Assembly: GCA_902491215.1 (NCBI GenBank)
Contig: CABUGV010000030.1
Coordinates: 1-42,454 of the forward strand
Direction of reading: 5' to 3'
Length of the DNA stretch: 42,454 bases
Source: 43-108 sp001915545
GTDB lineage: Bacteria > Bacteroidota > Bacteroidia > Bacteroidales > Bacteroidaceae
Shown here: piece by piece, positions 31,889 through 41,903 of the stretch
Position numbering within the stretch: position 1 is the first letter of the stretch
How the letters are laid out: each line of letters begins with the position of its first letter
The notes under the pieces: model-generated
What the model was told of the DNA's origin: nothing
Database searches by the model: none
What the model saw: only the letters and a program-made list of their open reading frames with translations
Made by a program: the position numbers and the translations under genes

Positions 31889-33022
31889 TTACTTTTTCAG
31901 TTTTCCTAAAAACAAGATATTATTGTCATTCTCATTCAACGTCTGCATAAAGGATTTAATTTTACCCTTCTGGCCTTCCGGACAATCATCAGACGATAAA
32001 ATTTCCTCCAATTCGTCCTTCAGCTGTGCAGGCTCCCAATTCTGATAGAAATAACCATCCTGACAAATCGGGTAACATCCCATGTTCCCCATAAAGTCAT
32101 TGACAAACTCCACTTCGTATGCTATTGGAGATTCCTTATTTACGATAATATTCCGTTTGCCGGCAATTGTTACAAAATAGTCATGAGGCCACTCATTGAA
32201 GATAAAGAACGAATCTCCCTTCTTTTCCGGATCCATTGTTATAGTGAAAGCCGCCTGGATTTTGTTGGTCTTGCTGTCGTAATGGTAAAGCGTATCAGCA
32301 TAAGACATCATGAAAGGGAAATCATCCGCATTGCGATATGACCATATTTCGTCATTGAAACCTTTTCGTTTACCGTCCTTGCCGGTCATCGCAGAAGCAA
32401 TCTCATCCACATACACATACTGTACACTGTCCGGATTCTGAAGCTGTATGTTTGCTCCCGTAAACGAATCTCCTCTATCTTTAAAACAAAGATGCACCAG
32501 AGACAAAACCGACGCATCCTGCGACAAGAACATGCGTCCTTTATTGATAACCTCATCCAATTCAATTTTATCAACAAATTTTCCAGTCAAGTCATAGCAA
32601 AGGATATCAGCAGTACCTGAAATATTCATCACATAGATGCGTTCAGCCTTTTCATTGATCAGAACGTCATATACCGCTCTATATTCGCCGGGGCCCTGTC
32701 CTATATTTCCAACATTTCCTATATATTTGCCAGACTTTTCAAACAGTTTTACCGGTGCACCACTCTGTCTGACGCATATATAGTTGTCAGAAAAAAACAT
32801 CCAATTATACTTGAAAAAAGCTTCATCCTTGTTTTCAAAACGTATCACCTGAAAATCCTCTACAAAATCACTTAAATTGACAGTCTTCTTTTCTGTCACC
32901 TTCTCTTCATCCAACACTACAATCGAATTATTATCCAGTTTCACCGTCGTCACGTTTTGAACCGGAGAATTACAAGCCCCCAAAAGGAGACCTCCCATTA
33001 AAAAACCAAATATTTGCCTCAT
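31889..33022 (-). CDS. 6-bladed beta-propeller lipoprotein
   Basis: This 377-residue protein has a lipoprotein signal (MRQIFGFLMGGLLLGAC, lipobox LGAC). The body shows the Bacteroidota 6-bladed beta-propeller pattern (DUF4934-like): LSDFVEDFQVIRFENKDE near the start, YICVRQSGAPVKLFEKSGKY, and the diagnostic NVGNIGQGPGEYRAV. Many paralogues occur in Bacteroidales genomes; none has an established activity. It lies 43 bases after the second RND permease and before the operon terminator, so it is likely the last gene of the efflux operon. A periplasmic or outer-membrane accessory or sensing role is inference. Confidence 0.8.
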   Translation of the reverse strand: MRQIFGFLMGGLLLGACNSPVQNVTTVKLDNNSIVVLDEEKVTEKKTVNLSDFVEDFQVIRFENKDEAFFKYNWMFFSDNYICVRQSGAPVKLFEKSGKYIGNVGNIGQGPGEYRAVYDVLINEKAERIYVMNISGTADILCYDLTGKFVDKIELDEVINKGRMFLSQDASVLSLVHLCFKDRGDSFTGANIQLQNPDSVQYVYVDEIASAMTGKDGKRKGFNDEIWSYRNADDFPFMMSYADTLYHYDSKTNKIQAAFTITMDPEKKGDSFFIFNEWPHDYFVTIAGKRNIIVNKESPIAYEVEFVNDFMGNMGCYPICQDGYFYQNWEPAQLKDELEEILSSDDCPEGQKGKIKSFMQTLNENDNNILFLGKLKK

Positions 33023-33065
33023 ATTAGAAATAATTTAAAGTTTGTATGTTAAATATCGTCGTCAA

Positions 33066-36000
33066 TCATTTTCTCTTCAATCCCTTTCTGACTGTCCCAG
33101 AAACGCTCAATACCGGCAGGTAAATGAATATTCCCACCATCGACATCACGAGTCCGCCAATCGTTCCTGCAGCAAGAGGGAACCAGAACGGAGTCTTCTC
33201 TCCTATCAAAAACGGCACAAAACCGAGGATGGTAGACATAACCGTCAGGAATATAGGGACAACCTTTACATTCCACGCCTTGGTGTAGGCACGCAATGGA
33301 GATAATCTTGGGAAATTCCTACGTATGGCGTTATACTCGTTGAGTATATATATACTTGCGTTTACCGTAATACCGCAGAGCAGCACGAATGACGCAAAAC
33401 CACCCTGATCGAAGTTCAATTCGAAAAGATAGAACGTCAGGAACACGCCTATATACGATACAGGAATCACGAATATTATGGCAAGCGGCTGGCTCAGCGA
33501 ATTGAAAAGTATAGCCGAGATGAAGAAAATTATGGAAATGACTATCAGCAGCAGGAAATACTGGCTGTTGTCGTCTTTGTCCCAATTCCAATAGCCGCTC
33601 TCGTTCTCCACCGTATACCCCATAGGCAGACGCTTCTTCATAGTTTCTATATCCCTCTCCAGAATCTTCCTTCCCTGTTCCGACGAACCGACATACTCAT
33701 ATTGCAGGCATAGACGATACTGCTGGTTCTCCTTGGCCACCTGTTTCGGTGCCTGTCCTTTCGCCAGCACGGCAAGGTCGGAAAGCTTGTACTGCTTGCC
33801 GTTCACGACAAACGGAACAGCCATAAAAGCCCACACGTCGTATTCGCCGCTCTGCTTGGACGATAGACGCATACATTCCAGACCGCCGCTGTAGATGATG
33901 CTTCCGGCCAATTGGTCGCGCATGAATACAGGACGCAGCGCGTCAAACAAGTCGTACGCCGTCAGATTTTCCTCCGCCATCTTGCGCTTGTCGAACTCCA
34001 GATAAAACTCCGTATAGTCGTCCTTCCACTGCGAGAATTCAGAATTTATGTCAACTTCCATTATACGGCGGTGAGCAAGCAGCAGTTTTTTCATCTCATC
34101 GGCCCGATGACACAGCTCGTCATAGTTGTAACCGCACATCTTCACACGGTAACTGCCGGCAGACTCCCGCACGTCATTGCTGAATGACTGATCCTCCAGC
34201 CCGTACACAGTCCAGCTGCCACCGCCGATGGTCAACGAACGGCTTATCACGTTTGTCTTCAATTCGTATGGAAATCCGGTATTACTGTATTCCTTTTTGA
34301 AATATATCCGGATGTTTGCCCTGCGTGCACTGTATATCGATGTCTGAAACTGGCGTATCTCCTTAAATTCGCTCAGATAGGTCTCCATCTTCTTCACAAG
34401 CACGTTCATCTGCTCCAGCGTACTGCCGTTCGGCAAAGTGGCATTGATTGACAGCACTACTTCTTCCTCATCACGGTTGAAGTAACTGCCGTCATACACA
34501 TTTTCAGCAAAGAGGCGTAGCGAGCCTCCCAAGGCCTTGTCCACAATAGGTTTGATGTCTTCCTTATATGTGGAGTTGTCAAAAACCTTGTTGTACCATT
34601 CCGCCCACCAGCCTTTCGCCTCAGCATCCTCTATCTTCTCCGGAAGCATGAACACCGGAAGTCCGAAACCGAGCACCAGCAGAATGAAAGCTACAGCCCT
34701 GTAACGGCTGAGCAATACTATCATACCTCGATAGAAACGAGTAAAATACACTGTTCCCCGTTTCACCCATATTCTGGAATGGCGCGGCTTGCCCTCATCA
34801 AGACCAATTTTTTCAATCATTGGAGGAACGAAAAAGAGTGCCACCAGAAGCGAAATGGCCAGATTGACAATCACCACAGCAGCAAAATCCTGAAGGTTCA
34901 GTCGTATTTTCTCATCTAGGAAGAAGATTATGACCAATGCCCCGATTGTAGTCAGTGTCGCCGCCAGCACCGACATGAAGGCCTTCAGATCTCTCTTTCT
35001 CAGTATATGGTCGGTCATCACTATGATATTGTCAATCACCAGGTTCAGCGATATGGTGATTCCGGCAAGCGAATAGAGCTGTATTTCCAATCCCAGTGCA
35101 TAGTACAGGATGGCGGCCACAGCAATATTGACAGTCAGTCCGGCAACAATCAGAAACAGATAACGCATATTGCGTGTGATGAGTGCCACGAAAAGCAGCA
35201 GTATCAGCACAGTAATTCCTGTACGGAAATAAATTGTATCCAGTTCCTTCGAAATATATTTGGTAGCATCATAACCCGCATGAATCTCATATCCTGGAGG
35301 CATTGCAGCCTCAGCTTCGGCAGTAACTTTCTTCACTTCTTCCGCCAGAGCAAGCTGATTTGCCGTTTCAGTGGCAGTAATGGAAAGGTATACCGAGTTG
35401 AGTCCGTTGATACGGAAATACGATGTAGGTTCCTGCTCCGTACGTGTAACCTTCACCAGACGGTCAAGCGGTATCATGCTTCCGTCTTTTGCCTTGACTG
35501 CAATCTCCGACGGTACAAAGCCTTCTTGACTGCCTTCCGTGACACGAACCAGACGAATCCATTCAGAACCGCCGTTTTTCTCCAGTTCGCAGATGCCAAG
35601 AAACTCACGACCGTATCTTTCTTCTATTGCAGTAAGAATATCCTCCACCGCTATTCCAGTATGTTCAAGCTGCACATTGTCGAATACGATACGCCACTCC
35701 ATAGGTGTTGCACCGCTCAGTTCCACCTTATACACCCCGTCCAGCGCAGAAATCATCGGCTTGATCCGCTCCTCACCATATTTCTGTATAACAATCGGCG
35801 TAGCAGGAGCATTCAGCGTATACGTCATAAACGGACGCGAAGCCTTGTCGTCGCTCTGCTGCGTGGAGATAAGCGGATAGCTCACACCGTCAGGCAACTG
35901 CGACCAGAGCTGCCTTATAAGCGTGGAGACCTCGAAACGTGCAGCGTCAATGTCGGCATGTCTGTCAAGCTCTATCATGATATACCCGCCTCCGTTGTCG

Positions 36001-36269
36001 GAAGTGGAAATGATGTTCTTAATACCGTTCACTCTCGACAGCATTCCTTCCAGACGGCTGGTGACTTCAGTCTCCACAACTCTGGCCGAATTGCCCGGCA
36101 TGGAGAAGGAGACGAAAAGCCCCGGCATATCCCGCGACGGCGACAATTTCACCGGAAGGAGCGGCGTCAGTGCCAGTCCAATAAGCGAAAGGCACACGAA
36201 TGTCACAATAAGCGTAAACGACGACCATACCAGCGGCCGCCCGGCTTTCTTATCTTTTATACGGCTCAT
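33066..36269 (-). CDS. RND efflux permease, second copy in the operon
   Basis: This is a 1067-residue inner-membrane RND (AcrB-type) proton antiporter, normal in length, with two halves of six helices and large periplasmic loops (residues about 50-340 and 560-850). An N-terminal soluble tail MSRIKDKKAGRP precedes the first helix. The central helix carries LNLVIDNIIVMTDH with a single aspartate (D413) where AcrB has two adjacent ones. The second half has CGITVNASIYILNEYN. It differs strongly from the first RND gene of the operon, so it is not a recent duplicate. It starts 7 bases after the TolC gene. The substrate is unknown. Confidence 0.93.
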   Translation of the reverse strand: MSRIKDKKAGRPLVWSSFTLIVTFVCLSLIGLALTPLLPVKLSPSRDMPGLFVSFSMPGNSARVVETEVTSRLEGMLSRVNGIKNIISTSDNGGGYIMIELDRHADIDAARFEVSTLIRQLWSQLPDGVSYPLISTQQSDDKASRPFMTYTLNAPATPIVIQKYGEERIKPMISALDGVYKVELSGATPMEWRIVFDNVQLEHTGIAVEDILTAIEERYGREFLGICELEKNGGSEWIRLVRVTEGSQEGFVPSEIAVKAKDGSMIPLDRLVKVTRTEQEPTSYFRINGLNSVYLSITATETANQLALAEEVKKVTAEAEAAMPPGYEIHAGYDATKYISKELDTIYFRTGITVLILLLFVALITRNMRYLFLIVAGLTVNIAVAAILYYALGLEIQLYSLAGITISLNLVIDNIIVMTDHILRKRDLKAFMSVLAATLTTIGALVIIFFLDEKIRLNLQDFAAVVIVNLAISLLVALFFVPPMIEKIGLDEGKPRHSRIWVKRGTVYFTRFYRGMIVLLSRYRAVAFILLVLGFGLPVFMLPEKIEDAEAKGWWAEWYNKVFDNSTYKEDIKPIVDKALGGSLRLFAENVYDGSYFNRDEEEVVLSINATLPNGSTLEQMNVLVKKMETYLSEFKEIRQFQTSIYSARRANIRIYFKKEYSNTGFPYELKTNVISRSLTIGGGSWTVYGLEDQSFSNDVRESAGSYRVKMCGYNYDELCHRADEMKKLLLAHRRIMEVDINSEFSQWKDDYTEFYLEFDKRKMAEENLTAYDLFDALRPVFMRDQLAGSIIYSGGLECMRLSSKQSGEYDVWAFMAVPFVVNGKQYKLSDLAVLAKGQAPKQVAKENQQYRLCLQYEYVGSSEQGRKILERDIETMKKRLPMGYTVENESGYWNWDKDDNSQYFLLLIVISIIFFISAILFNSLSQPLAIIFVIPVSYIGVFLTFYLFELNFDQGGFASFVLLCGITVNASIYILNEYNAIRRNFPRLSPLRAYTKAWNVKVVPIFLTVMSTILGFVPFLIGEKTPFWFPLAAGTIGGLVMSMVGIFIYLPVLSVSGTVRKGLKRK

Positions 36270-36276
36270 TGCAAGG

Positions 36277-37764
36277 CTATCTCAAATGGTTCTCAAAATC
36301 GAAACGCTCTGAAAGCGAAATTCCAAACTCAAAGTCATACAGCGTAAGCTTGCGTATCTTGTAGTAGCTCAGCCAGTAGTTCTGCAATGCCTGTATATAG
36401 TTCTTCTGCGCTTCCTGCTGGCGGTTCTGTGCAAGTGTCAGACTGTTGATGTCGGCCTTGCCTATGATAAAGCGCTTGCGTGTCTGGTCGTAAGCCATTT
36501 CGGCAAGGTCGAGAGCTTCCTCCGCACTGGCAATCATGTCCTGCTGCACGTTGAAGTCGCTCACGGTCATCATCACATCCTCCTCCAGACTTATTTCCTC
36601 CTGACGGGCGGCAATCTTCACCACATTCAGATTGTTCTTTGCCATATTGTACTTGCCTTTGCGCACGCCCCAGTCTATAAGCGGAACGGATATGGAAAAC
36701 GACACGAGGTCCTGCTGCAGCAGGTCACGGTAAGCATCACCGATATTGTCGGCCACCTGATTGAAACCCACACTGGCATTGAAGCAGGCATTGAACCGCG
36801 ACTCCTTCTTAGTGCGGTCTACGTCGCGTTCAGCCTCCAGCACATTCTGACGCTGTTCCAGATACGTAGGATTGTTCTCACGCGCCAATGTCATGGCCAT
36901 GTCGGCAGGAACATCTATATATCGCGGACGCGACGGCAGATCAATCTCTATATACGAGTTACGGTCCATATTCAGAAACGTTGCCAGCGCCGACATAGCG
37001 CGCTTGCGCGAAATCTCCGCATTTTTCAGCGTGTTGCGTGCGTTCACCTTATCCAGTTTCAGCGTAACCAGATCGGCCTGAGATATCGAAGCAATCTTCT
37101 TCCTCTGCTCGCCTATGGCATACAGCGTATCAGCTGTCGCCACATTGTCTTGAGCCAGCTTGTAGTCTGCCTGAGCCATTGCGAGTGCAAAGAAATAGTT
37201 CACGGCCTCTTCCGACACGCTCTCGGCATTGTAAAGATACTGCTTCTTCACCTTCTCGAACTTCAGCGGTTCAATCTTCCTGTCCCATCTGAAGGCGTTG
37301 TATCCTAGCAGGTCCTGCTGATAACCTATACGGAAAGGAACCGTAGAGAACTGGCTTGACTTCGAATCACCGAAGTTGTACATATAGTCCAGCTGGGTGT
37401 CCACATAGAACGTACCCCCTAAAAGGTCGAAATTCTGCGACAGGCTGAGTCCCGCACCGGCACTGAACATCTGCTGTTCGCGGTACACATCAATATTCTG
37501 CTGCGAGTCGTATCGGCGCGTGATGCTGCGGTAATACTGCGCAGGAGTAGTGTTCAGAGTAAGGCTCGGCAGACGGGCCGCCTTATAGCTTCTGTATTCC
37601 CAATAACCGGACAGATACATATTCTGATAGCGGAAAGCCGACAGAGAACTGTCGTTTGCCATGGTTATGGTCTTCTCAAGATCCAGCTTCAATGCAGTCT
37701 GGGCATGTACCCCCGTTCCCAAGAGAGCAGACAGGAGCAATATTTCAATTATTCTCAGTTTCAT
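36277..37764 (-). CDS. TolC-family outer-membrane efflux channel
   Basis: This is a 495-residue protein with a Sec signal peptide (MKLRIIEILLLSALLGTGVH, then AQ). The rest has two long alpha-helical hairpins and beta segments of the outer-membrane efflux protein fold: LDLEKTITMANDSSL at the start of the first repeat and AEEALDLAEMAYDQTRKRF followed by DINSLTLAQNRQQEAQKNY in the second. It would form a trimeric channel linking the RND pumps to the outside. Its start overlaps the end of the first RND gene by 20 bases, so translation is coupled. The second RND gene follows after 7 bases. Confidence 0.93.
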   Translation of the reverse strand: MKLRIIEILLLSALLGTGVHAQTALKLDLEKTITMANDSSLSAFRYQNMYLSGYWEYRSYKAARLPSLTLNTTPAQYYRSITRRYDSQQNIDVYREQQMFSAGAGLSLSQNFDLLGGTFYVDTQLDYMYNFGDSKSSQFSTVPFRIGYQQDLLGYNAFRWDRKIEPLKFEKVKKQYLYNAESVSEEAVNYFFALAMAQADYKLAQDNVATADTLYAIGEQRKKIASISQADLVTLKLDKVNARNTLKNAEISRKRAMSALATFLNMDRNSYIEIDLPSRPRYIDVPADMAMTLARENNPTYLEQRQNVLEAERDVDRTKKESRFNACFNASVGFNQVADNIGDAYRDLLQQDLVSFSISVPLIDWGVRKGKYNMAKNNLNVVKIAARQEEISLEEDVMMTVSDFNVQQDMIASAEEALDLAEMAYDQTRKRFIIGKADINSLTLAQNRQQEAQKNYIQALQNYWLSYYKIRKLTLYDFEFGISLSERFDFENHLR

Positions 37765-40700
37765 GTCTTCTATATATAAACCAGTAAATCAGTGGAATTA
37801 CAAAAAGGCTGACGACAAGTCCCACCATCATGGTACCTATCATTGCAACCGAAAGCGGACGCTGCAGTTCCGAACCTAGGTCTGAAGTGAACAGCAGCGG
37901 AACCATTGCAAACACCGTGGTCAGCGTGGTCATGATGATGGCCCTCAGTCTCCTGTGTCCAGCCGTATGTATGGCATCAATCAGCGGCATGCCCTCCTTG
38001 CGCAGTTCGTTTATGGAGTCCAGCTTCAGGATGGAGTCGTTCACCACAATACCGCAGGAAACGATGATTCCGATGGCGGACATCAGATTGACGGTATGTC
38101 CCGTAGCCCACAGCAGCACCAGTCCGAACGCAATGTCTATAGGAATTTCAGCCAGCACGATAAGCGGCTGAAGGAAACTCTCGAACTGCGCACAAAGAAT
38201 AAAGTACATAAGCAGCACCGATATAAGCAGAATGACCGTCAGTTCGCCCATCATCTTCTTGTTGGAGAAGAAACTTCCGCCGAACGACACATCCCAGCGG
38301 CTGTCATTGTCGACAGCCCGGCGTACACCGTCCATCACCTCCGGCACGTTCCTCACCCCGTAGAAATTCACGGGTATATACTCTCCGTTGCGTCCGGCAG
38401 TGATTTCTTTCAGATCCTCGTCAGGAACAATACTCACCAGCTCGCGCAAAGGTATATAGTTCCTTTCTCCAGTAGCGACATCCGCATTTGTCTCAACGAG
38501 CGTTTCGGCAAGGATGCGGTTCACGCTCATCTCCCTTCCCGCTATACCTATCGGCAGATACTGCTGATAAGAACGCAAGGTAGAAACCTGATTGTCTTTC
38601 AGTGCAGTACGAAGCACCCTCACCACTTCATCATAGCTCACATCATATATAAGCAGACGGTCACGGTCTACCACCAGATTCATCTGTCTGCGGAAGGAAG
38701 TACCTTCGGGCGCATAACCGGTTTCGCGAGCAATGTCCGCCTCAATCTTCCTTACATCCGCGGCTTCAGGAGTAGAAGTACGGTCGGAAACACGCAGCTG
38801 CGCCACCAGGTCTGGTTCTCCTGTCACAAAAAGCTTCTCAAAGATGGTTACCGGAGGCGAGAAAGTGACAGATGCCGACGGATATTCCCTGCGTATCTTG
38901 GCGCCCAGCTGTTCGGCAAGCACCGGAATCTGCGACGGTTCAGCTGTACGGAAATAAAGCTCAGCCTCAGAAACGGAAAGCTCGTTCTCTGTTCCCAGCA
39001 TATAGTCCTGCATTCCCACGTATGCAGTATGTTCCTCCACCGAAGAATCGGCGGCGGCCAATATTCCATTCACCCTCCTGTTGTTCTCGTCCACATGTAT
39101 ATTTTCGTTCCACTCTATGCTCACAACAGTTTCATTCTGGTCAATCTCCGGCATACGTTCCTTGTCTATTACTGCAAACATCAGCACGCACAGCGGAATC
39201 GAAAGTATTGCAAACGCCATGGTGGTCTTCTTGTGGGCAAACACCCACTTTATTCCGGCATCATAGAAACGTGTCAGCCATTCATTCTTAAGAAGGTTCT
39301 TGAAGCTGGCAGTAAACCAATTGTGCTTCCTTATGCCCATACGGTAAAACAGCACGTAAAGTACTGGCAGCAGCATTATGCCCGTGAAATATGAAACCAT
39401 GAGTCCGATGGTGATGGAGAAAGCCTCATCCATGAATATGGCACCGGCTATACCGCTCATGAACACCAGAGGAACGAACACCGCTATGGTCGTGAGCGAC
39501 GAACTCAGCATAGGAGTAATCATCTCCGATGTACCGGCCACGGCGGCACGCCTGAGCGAATATCCCCTCTCGCGGTACTGCGATACGTTTTCAGTCACGA
39601 TTATGGCATTGTCTATCATCATACCCACGGCAAGAATCATTCCCGAAAGCGATATGACGTTGAGCGAAATCTTGAATATGTAGAAAAAGAAGAAAGAGAT
39701 GACAACCGAAGTTATCATGGTTATGCCGATAACCAAAGGCGAACGCACATCGCCGATGAAGAACACAGCCACAATGAAGATGAACAGGAATCCCAATGTG
39801 AAGTTCTGCTGCAGGTTGGATATTGTATAGTCAAGAAGTTCTGTCTGGTTGCGGGTGATGCCGAACTCTATGTCCGGATAAATCTTCTTAAAATAATCGG
39901 TCGTCTCCTTCAGCTCGCTCCGCAGATTGTCCATGTTCTCGTCACTCTGCTTGATGATTGAGAGAGTTACGGCACGCTTGCCACCGGCCAGCGAACGTCC
40001 CATCTCGTTGCGTGTAACAGTCTGCACGCTGCAGATGTCGCCAAGACGCATCACAAGCCCGTTGCGGTTGAAGTATATGTTCTCCACATCTTCCGGAGTG
40101 CGGAGTATTGATGCAATACGTATGTTGTATTCATAGTATCCGTCGCGCACAAGCATGCTTCCTGGCTCCACGTTGTTCGACTCCAGTATCTCTTCTAGGT
40201 CAGCTATGCCCATGCCGAGACTCTCCATCTTTCCCATGTCGGGCACGATGCGCAGCATCTTCTCCGGCACACCGGTCATGTCGGCCATCGCCACCTGCGG
40301 AAGCTGTTCTATACGGCGTTTCACTACATTCTCTGCCAGAGTACACATATCAAGAAATGCATCCCCGTCCGTCTCCTTATACGGCACCTCGTCTTTAAGA
40401 GTCATATTCAGATAGAACACGGGAATATCTGCAGCACTCGCCTTGATGGCCTTCGGACGTACGGCATCCCTCGGCATATTGTTCATCGCTGCGTCAATCT
40501 TCTCGTTCACCTCGATGAAGGCTAGATCTGTATCCGTACCGAAATCGAACGACAGGCGTATGATTCCCGAGCCGTCGCGCGTCTCGCTCCTCATCTCGCT
40601 GAGTCCCGACACCTGCATGAGCTGTCTCCTCACAGGGGCAACCATCGTGTTCTCCAGCTCGCGCGCCGAAGAATTCTCGCCGCTCACCTGTACCGTTATC

Positions 40701-40825
40701 TGCGGAATGTCTATATCGGGAAGAAGCGATACCGGCAGTGAAAAATATGTCACCACCCCCACGATGAAACAGGCAGTGAACGCCATGAGTACCGCTATAG
40801 GTCTTTTAATCAGAAATTTCACCAT
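37745..40825 (-). CDS. RND efflux permease, first copy in the operon
   Basis: This 1026-residue inner-membrane RND permease has the usual AcrB-type layout. It opens with MVKFLIKRPIAVLMAFTACF, and SLPVSLLPDIDIPQITVQV enters the first pore domain. VGMMIDNAIIVTENVSQY holds the proton-relay aspartate D405 (DN where AcrB has DD), and GIIVSCGIVVNDSI is the matching helix of the second half. It lies 13 bases after the adaptor gene and overlaps the TolC gene by 20. With the adaptor and TolC it would form a complete tripartite pump. Exported compounds are not known. Confidence 0.94.
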   Translation of the reverse strand: MVKFLIKRPIAVLMAFTACFIVGVVTYFSLPVSLLPDIDIPQITVQVSGENSSARELENTMVAPVRRQLMQVSGLSEMRSETRDGSGIIRLSFDFGTDTDLAFIEVNEKIDAAMNNMPRDAVRPKAIKASAADIPVFYLNMTLKDEVPYKETDGDAFLDMCTLAENVVKRRIEQLPQVAMADMTGVPEKMLRIVPDMGKMESLGMGIADLEEILESNNVEPGSMLVRDGYYEYNIRIASILRTPEDVENIYFNRNGLVMRLGDICSVQTVTRNEMGRSLAGGKRAVTLSIIKQSDENMDNLRSELKETTDYFKKIYPDIEFGITRNQTELLDYTISNLQQNFTLGFLFIFIVAVFFIGDVRSPLVIGITMITSVVISFFFFYIFKISLNVISLSGMILAVGMMIDNAIIVTENVSQYRERGYSLRRAAVAGTSEMITPMLSSSLTTIAVFVPLVFMSGIAGAIFMDEAFSITIGLMVSYFTGIMLLPVLYVLFYRMGIRKHNWFTASFKNLLKNEWLTRFYDAGIKWVFAHKKTTMAFAILSIPLCVLMFAVIDKERMPEIDQNETVVSIEWNENIHVDENNRRVNGILAAADSSVEEHTAYVGMQDYMLGTENELSVSEAELYFRTAEPSQIPVLAEQLGAKIRREYPSASVTFSPPVTIFEKLFVTGEPDLVAQLRVSDRTSTPEAADVRKIEADIARETGYAPEGTSFRRQMNLVVDRDRLLIYDVSYDEVVRVLRTALKDNQVSTLRSYQQYLPIGIAGREMSVNRILAETLVETNADVATGERNYIPLRELVSIVPDEDLKEITAGRNGEYIPVNFYGVRNVPEVMDGVRRAVDNDSRWDVSFGGSFFSNKKMMGELTVILLISVLLMYFILCAQFESFLQPLIVLAEIPIDIAFGLVLLWATGHTVNLMSAIGIIVSCGIVVNDSILKLDSINELRKEGMPLIDAIHTAGHRRLRAIIMTTLTTVFAMVPLLFTSDLGSELQRPLSVAMIGTMMVGLVVSLFVIPLIYWFIYRRHETENN

Positions 40826-40838
40826 AGTGCGGAAATGT

Positions 40839-41903
40839 TTAACGTATCACTTTTACAGGAGCCTCATGGGCAAGATTCACATTTCCGGTCACTATTACCT
40901 GTACCCCCTCATCCAGACCGTCGCCCGTAACCGTATACTCGGTCATGTTCTCCAGTCCGGTGGTGACATAGTTCCACATCGCTCTGCCGTCCCTCAGAGT
41001 AAATACAACCTGCTTGCCGGTACGCATCACCACAGCAGTCTTTGGCACCACAAACTGGTCGGGAACAGAACGTTTCACGCTCACCCTCACATTCATGCCG
41101 TCGAACAGCTTCGCACCGCCGTTTACCTTTGCTCTCACACTCACCAGTCCGTTCTCATCCACCAGAGGATTTATTTCCGATACCGTACCGCTGCATGAGC
41201 CGGCCGTTCCTGCAAACGGAGCGACCTCCACCTTATCGCCTCTTTTTACAAGTGGCAGTTCGCTTTCCAGCACCTTGAAAGCCACCTCCATTCTGCCGCT
41301 TCCTATCACGCGGCAGAATGGTTTAGAGGCGTCAGGACGGTTGAAACTGCGCGATTCAAGATTTGCCACAACCCCGTCGAAAGGCGCCGTGATTACAGCC
41401 TGCTCCAATTCAAACTTTGCCATTTCGTAGGATGTGCGGCTCTGGGCATATCCGCTCTTCACTTCGGCAAGCTTGACCACATCCTTCGGAATGTCCTTCA
41501 TTCGGTCGGGGGCATATCCCTGACCGATGAGCACATCCTTCATCTCCAGTTCCGACTGGCGCAGCGCTATCTCAGCCTTTTCCATACTGTTGCGGAGTGC
41601 AAACAGATCGAGTTCGGCTATCTTCTGGCCTTTCTTTACGAAATCGCCGTTCTTCACATAGATATGCGCCACAGGTTCCGATGTCACACGGAACGAAAGG
41701 TCGGCATACTTTGAAGCCGTCACCTTGCCGTTGCTCACCAGCTCATGGTTGAACGCCGTCTTCTTCAGCGTCATCACCGTGACTTCATTTACCTGAGCAG
41801 GCAGCACAGCTTCAACACCTTCCTTTTCAGATGATTTTTCTTTATTGGAACAAGAAGTCAGTAGAAATATTGATAATAGCAAGTAAGTATAGACTCTAAC
41901 CAT
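40839..41903 (-). CDS. RND efflux adaptor lipoprotein (membrane fusion protein)
   Basis: This 354-residue periplasmic adaptor has a lipoprotein signal (MVRVYTYLLLSIFLLTSC, lipobox LTSC). It shows the HlyD/AcrA domain order: lipoyl half (VTSEPVAHIYVKNGDFVKKG), a short helical hairpin, the other lipoyl half (AVITAPFDGVVANLE), beta-barrel (GDKVEVAPFAG) and membrane-proximal domain (VIVTGNVNLAHEAPVKVIR). It is the first gene of the operon, 13 bases before the first RND gene. Being the only adaptor, it must serve both permeases if both are active. No TetR or AraC regulator gene is adjacent. Confidence 0.93.
   Translation of the reverse strand: MVRVYTYLLLSIFLLTSCSNKEKSSEKEGVEAVLPAQVNEVTVMTLKKTAFNHELVSNGKVTASKYADLSFRVTSEPVAHIYVKNGDFVKKGQKIAELDLFALRNSMEKAEIALRQSELEMKDVLIGQGYAPDRMKDIPKDVVKLAEVKSGYAQSRTSYEMAKFELEQAVITAPFDGVVANLESRSFNRPDASKPFCRVIGSGRMEVAFKVLESELPLVKRGDKVEVAPFAGTAGSCSGTVSEINPLVDENGLVSVRAKVNGGAKLFDGMNVRVSVKRSVPDQFVVPKTAVVMRTGKQVVFTLRDGRAMWNYVTTGLENMTEYTVTGDGLDEGVQVIVTGNVNLAHEAPVKVIR

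Noticed and set aside
35007..36347. Long plus-strand open frame opposite the second RND gene
   Set aside because: It is a shadow of the RND coding frame. Its translation is rich in His, Arg, Cys and Gln without any domain pattern, and the opposite strand is an unmistakable RND permease.
37955..39394. Long plus-strand open frame opposite the first RND gene
   Set aside because: Same reason: a codon-bias shadow of a conserved 1026-residue permease, with no signal, domain or promoter of its own.
33066..40825. Loss of function of the RND pumps because the second adjacent aspartate and the AcrB-type lysine are missing
   Set aside because: Many functional RND families use a single aspartate followed by Asn and lack that lysine, so the change is not evidence of inactivation.
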